From the NCBI GenBank assembly GCA_037783545.1, contig JBBELK010000674.1:278945-342944 (forward strand): 64,000 nt of DNA, in the 5' to 3' direction. The translations under genes were made by a program, and so were the position numbers. The stretch comes from Henricia sp. BOLD:AAB3569. Taxonomy: Eukaryota > Echinodermata > Asteroidea > Spinulosida > Echinasteridae. Positions within the stretch are counted from its first letter, which is position 1, and each line of letters begins with the position of its first letter. The notes under the pieces were generated by a model, which searched no databases, was not told where the DNA came from, and worked only from the letters and a program-made list of their open reading frames with translations. Of the stretch, positions 60,512 to 64,000 are shown piece after piece.

Positions 60512-61436
60512 AATATCTATTGTGTTATAAAACGGATACGCAAATGTCTTTTTTTTTCAGACTGAGCCAAACGTCGTATTTGTGAGTTCGCAAGCATCGT
60601 CTCGGAGTCCAAGTCACGTAATCCACAGGTGTACCGGTGACACATACAAAACCCCCAAATGCATGTTTTTACTATAAAGTTTACTGCAATATGCCATGCC
60701 AAGGGCGAATAACACGTATTTATTTCATATACCCAGTGATGGTGATGGAAAGAAGTTAGTATTTGATCATGTCTTTAGAGCAAGTGTATACAAAACATAT
60801 ACGAGACAAATTGAAAAACTTAAGTGTTTTCCACAGAATCGTAAACGTTCTCACTCATAAATTTGGGTTTTCCCATCAAATCCACACTTCCCCGTCCTAA
60901 AAGAAAAAAAGTTCAACTTCTCAACTCTTACCCAAAACACAGCGAGGCCGCTCCGACTTAGTACAGAGTTCAAAATTCAAGAGTTTTGTTTATTTGCAAT
61001 TAGGGCAATGTATGTTTACTTTTAAAACGCATGCAGCTATAGGCTGAGATCGCAGATATAATTGAAACAACTGTACGTGTTCTGTTGAAGTGCAAAGGAG
61101 GAAACAACCAGGTGAAAAGTCATTGGTTGCATTACAAAACTAGGGGAGTCATCACATTGTTCCAAAACCCAAACAAAACCAATTACCAATGGAAATACTA
61201 CCTATACATTTTCACAATTTTTTTTTAAACATCAGTATACCTGTATTACCATGATTCCAAATGATCCTACATGCATGTGTATTGCACCACGCAAAAATAG
61301 CTGACATTAAACAAAAGCCAACGATCACGACGAAGCAAAGAAACAGAGACCATATCAAAATGGGGATGGGTCGTATTTTTGACAACCACACTATTCTTCA
61401 CGGTCCTACCAATTCAACTGTAGGATGATTACACTG

Positions 61437-61820
61437 GAATATTCATGACATTTCAGCCAACAAAGGATTACTTCCCAAGAAACAAGACGACATTTTCCAC
61501 TTTGTGACCTAATTTCGAAATTTCTAGGGATCGATGGTACCCTTGGTTTGTTGCGCGTATAATGTAGGAGAATCTGAGATATATTGCACATGCATGTATA
61601 CACTCGGGTGGCGCCTGTGTAATGAACCCGGGATACCGAGCTTTTAAAACAAATTGTCTTTTTTGTTCAGTACCTCACAAAAATATGTTCATCTTCTACC
61701 TCTGGAGACGCGGGTTCGCTTCCAGGACGCACATGAATTATGTGTTGGTTTTTCAGCCCTGACTTGACTACATGGGTTTAATAAATTTCAGCTTAAGCTA
61801 AACCCGTAAAGTCGATTACC
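61437..61820 (+). repeat. Dispersed repeat, copy 2
   Basis: Second copy of the repeat at 59321-59755, shorter by small internal deletions. It ends GCTTAAGCTAAACCCGTAAAGTCGATTA and lacks the final GGGCCTTA module. Confidence 0.7.
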
Positions 61821-62354
61821 AACTACGAAACAGTATTTCAAGGTAAGTTCTGCCTCGTTTATTTGTCTGGTCCGATCGGTGGATGGTGGGAGACAGTTTA
61901 GTGGTTGCTATAGCGGTCGGTTTTGCAAACCTTTCTCGAAGATTTAAGCCGAAAGTGTTATTTTTTACCTGTATGGGTTGTCGTATATAACGTTACTTAC
62001 ACGTTGTAGGCTGTGTGTAGCGACGCGATTAGGCTACAAACGACATGCGTACACCATACTCTCTACGCACGACCTACGTGTAACTTTCCCCACCCCTCCC
62101 GCCGGGCTGCCCCACCTAAGAGTATAGGGATTGTCACTTTTCGATTAACAAATTTCCACCCCTGGGGCAAAATGTGGGTTACAAACTCCATGTGTTTAAG
62201 TTCCCACCCAAGAAGGTGTGAACCCACCTTCCACCGCGGACGTCCCATTATTCCTCTTTAGTTTGGACTTAGGTTTTTTGGCGACTGCTTCGAAATCGCA
62301 GACGTCCTTGGTAGCGGCGTATTTACGGGGCCTGGGCCTGGGCCCTCCAATCGC
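61821..62354. other. Nothing recognised
   Basis: Mixed sequence with a GGGCCTGGGCCTGGGCCCT low-complexity tract near 62329. No feature supported. Confidence 0.4.
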
Positions 62355-63880
62355 TTCCAGCTACTTTCAGATGCTGAAAGAACACCCAACGAAGTGTGGA
62401 ATGAAATCAAAGATAGCATCCATACAGTTGCAGGACAAGTCCTATAGGAAACCCAAAACCTAGTCCGAAGAAACTTTGGATAAGTCCAGATACACTTGCA
62501 CTCATTGACAACAAACGACAACTAAGGTTGACGTCAAATGAAGCAAACAAGGAGTACAAGGCAATGAAAAAGGTAGTCCAAAGTAACATTAGGCGAGACA
62601 AAAACAAATGGTTTAGTGACGAATGTGATCACCTCGAGGAGCTTGATGCAAGGCACAACTCGAGTGCATGAGTTCTTCAAATCCGTTAAGAAAATCACCA
62701 AAAAGCGAAATGATAATATTAGCAAAATCAAAAGCAAGGACGGGAAACTGTTAACAGACCCCGATGACATAAAATCCAGGTGGAAGGAATACACCAAAGA
62801 TCTCTATTGCAAGTCTGACCAGTGTCCTGACATCGAAATACCGATTACAGAAGAGTCAATGGAACCAGACATTCTTCGGGACGAAGTCTCCTATGCAGTA
62901 TGCAACCCCAGGAACAAGTCCCCAGGGGTCGACAACACTAACAGAACTGCTTAAAGCAGCACCGATCCCGAGCAGCAGGGATTGATATGCTATGGATGCT
63001 CTGCAACAACATGTGGAACACAGGAGTTTGGCCAGAGGATTGGATATCCTCCGTCTTTATCACAATTCCTAAAAAGGGGGACCTAGTTGACCAATTGCGA
63101 TAACTACAGAACAATTGCATTAATCTAACATGCCAGCAAAATTCTTCTGTCAATTATCCTAAAAAGAATTGAATCAAAACTAAATGTGGAAATCCCAGAG
63201 GAACAGGCAAGCTTCAGGAAAGGCAGAGGCACAAGAGATCAGATTTTCAATCTACAGCTGCTGCTACAAAAGAAATTCGAAGCCAACACTCCTATCTACA
63301 TAGCATTCATAGACTACAAGAAGGCTTTCGACTCTGCACGGTGAGTCACCAAGCGATGACCCCGGATCCTGCTGGAGATGAGTTTCCCCCAACATATAGT
63401 TGCCGTAATTCGTGCCCTGTACATACGGTAACATAGGGGTGCATGCGAAGCTTGGACAATAAAGAAGGCAGATGGTCAAGGAATCAATTCCTTTGAGATG
63501 TGGTGCTTCAGACGAATACTACACATTACGTGGCGTGACAAAAGACCCAACCAGTTCATTCTTAACGAGATAGCCCCCAAAGAACGCCTCATATATGCAG
63601 TATACGCAGGAGGAAACTCTACTACTTCTGGCATGTGGCCAGAGGAAGTGCCGGTTATTTAGGGAAAATGATCCTAGAAGGCAAGGTGGACGGAAAAAGA
63701 TCAAGGGGATAAGGCCAAAAACCACATGGGAGGACAACATGAAGGAATGGACTGGACTTACTATTCACACAGCAATCCAGCGTGCTCAAGATCGTCACAC
63801 CTGGAGATCTATGATCACAGTTGGCTGCCACCTACCCTCTATTTGAGGATGGCACATGATGATGATGATGATGATATTGC
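62355..63880 (+). mobile_element. RTE-like LINE remnant with (GAT)n tail
   Basis: Shifting frames give SDAERTPNEVWNEIKDSIHT (about 62370), KKLWISPDTLALIDNKRQLR (about 62477) and TTRVHEFFKSVKKITKKRND. Then come the RT beginning EDWISSVFITIPKKGDL and motif A AFIDYKKAFDSA near 63305-63340. After that the palm, including YADD, is missing. The copy resumes with FEMWCFRRILHITWRDKRPN and LEGKVDGKRSRGIRPKTTWE and ends in ATGATGATGATG at 63856-63875. The wording resembles RTE elements; it is a different family from the LINE at 25155. Confidence 0.8.
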
Positions 63881-64000
63881 GTTAAAAATGCAAGAACAAG
63901 TTGGGAAAAAATGTGAAAACGATCTATACCTACCTTTAAACTGACTTGATGTCTGCTGAGAGTGCTGTATGCCCTGATTATACATGGAACGGCAATACAG

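Overview
The window is eukaryotic nuclear DNA and looks like a marine invertebrate deuterostome genome (echinoderm, hemichordate or cephalochordate-like). The reasons are GT-AG introns several kb long, the very frequent palindromic octamer TACATGTA, and a dense mix of CR1/L2-, RTE- and I/Jockey-like LINEs, Ty3/gypsy elements, tRNA-derived SINEs and many small inverted-repeat DNA transposons. The species cannot be fixed from the sequence alone.

Two host-type genes are visible. The main one, on the + strand from 12811 to 50222, is a complete nine-exon gene for a phytanoyl-CoA dioxygenase domain protein (PHYHD1-like, 285 codons plus stop). Only 858 coding bases are spread over 37.4 kb. All splice sites are GT-AG, all phases match, and the iron and 2-oxoglutarate ligands are present. 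The second, on the - strand (56467 to 53543), is a three-exon model of 685 codons for an unnamed Cys/His-motif protein family. It converges on PHYHD1 and its reading frame stops 7 bp from a small inverted-repeat element.

Almost everything else is transposon debris. Upstream (1-12.4 kb) lie a scrambled LINE, a broken - strand gypsy element without protease (Gypsy-1) and inverted-repeat elements, one with perfect 33-bp ends. Intron 1 carries small DNA elements and a SINE abutting the exon 2 acceptor. Intron 3 holds a gypsy protease/RT scrap and Gypsy-2. Intron 4 holds an RTE-like LINE, an inverted Gypsy-2 fragment and a LINE RT fragment. Intron 5 is a nest: a roughly 119-bp foldback element split by a 5.9-kb hAT-like insertion (8-bp target duplication), which contains Gypsy-3, which is itself split by a 302-bp element (5-bp duplication). 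Intron 6 holds a LINE split by a 3.2-kb hAT-like element filled with a GAGTC/AAGTC pentamer satellite. Intron 7 has a Tc1/mariner-like non-autonomous element. Intron 8 has a LINE endonuclease fragment and a small relative of the satellite-bearing hAT-like element. Downstream (50.3-64 kb) are foldback elements, repeats and an RTE-like LINE.

The most distinctive pattern is a family of hAT-like elements with ends of the type CAGxGxTGTA and GAGTC-based internal repeats. Three members have identifiable target duplications (30673-36600, 39793-42971, 49423-49717). No intact transposase, retroelement polyprotein or CRISPR array is present. The only tRNA-like sequence is the head of a SINE.
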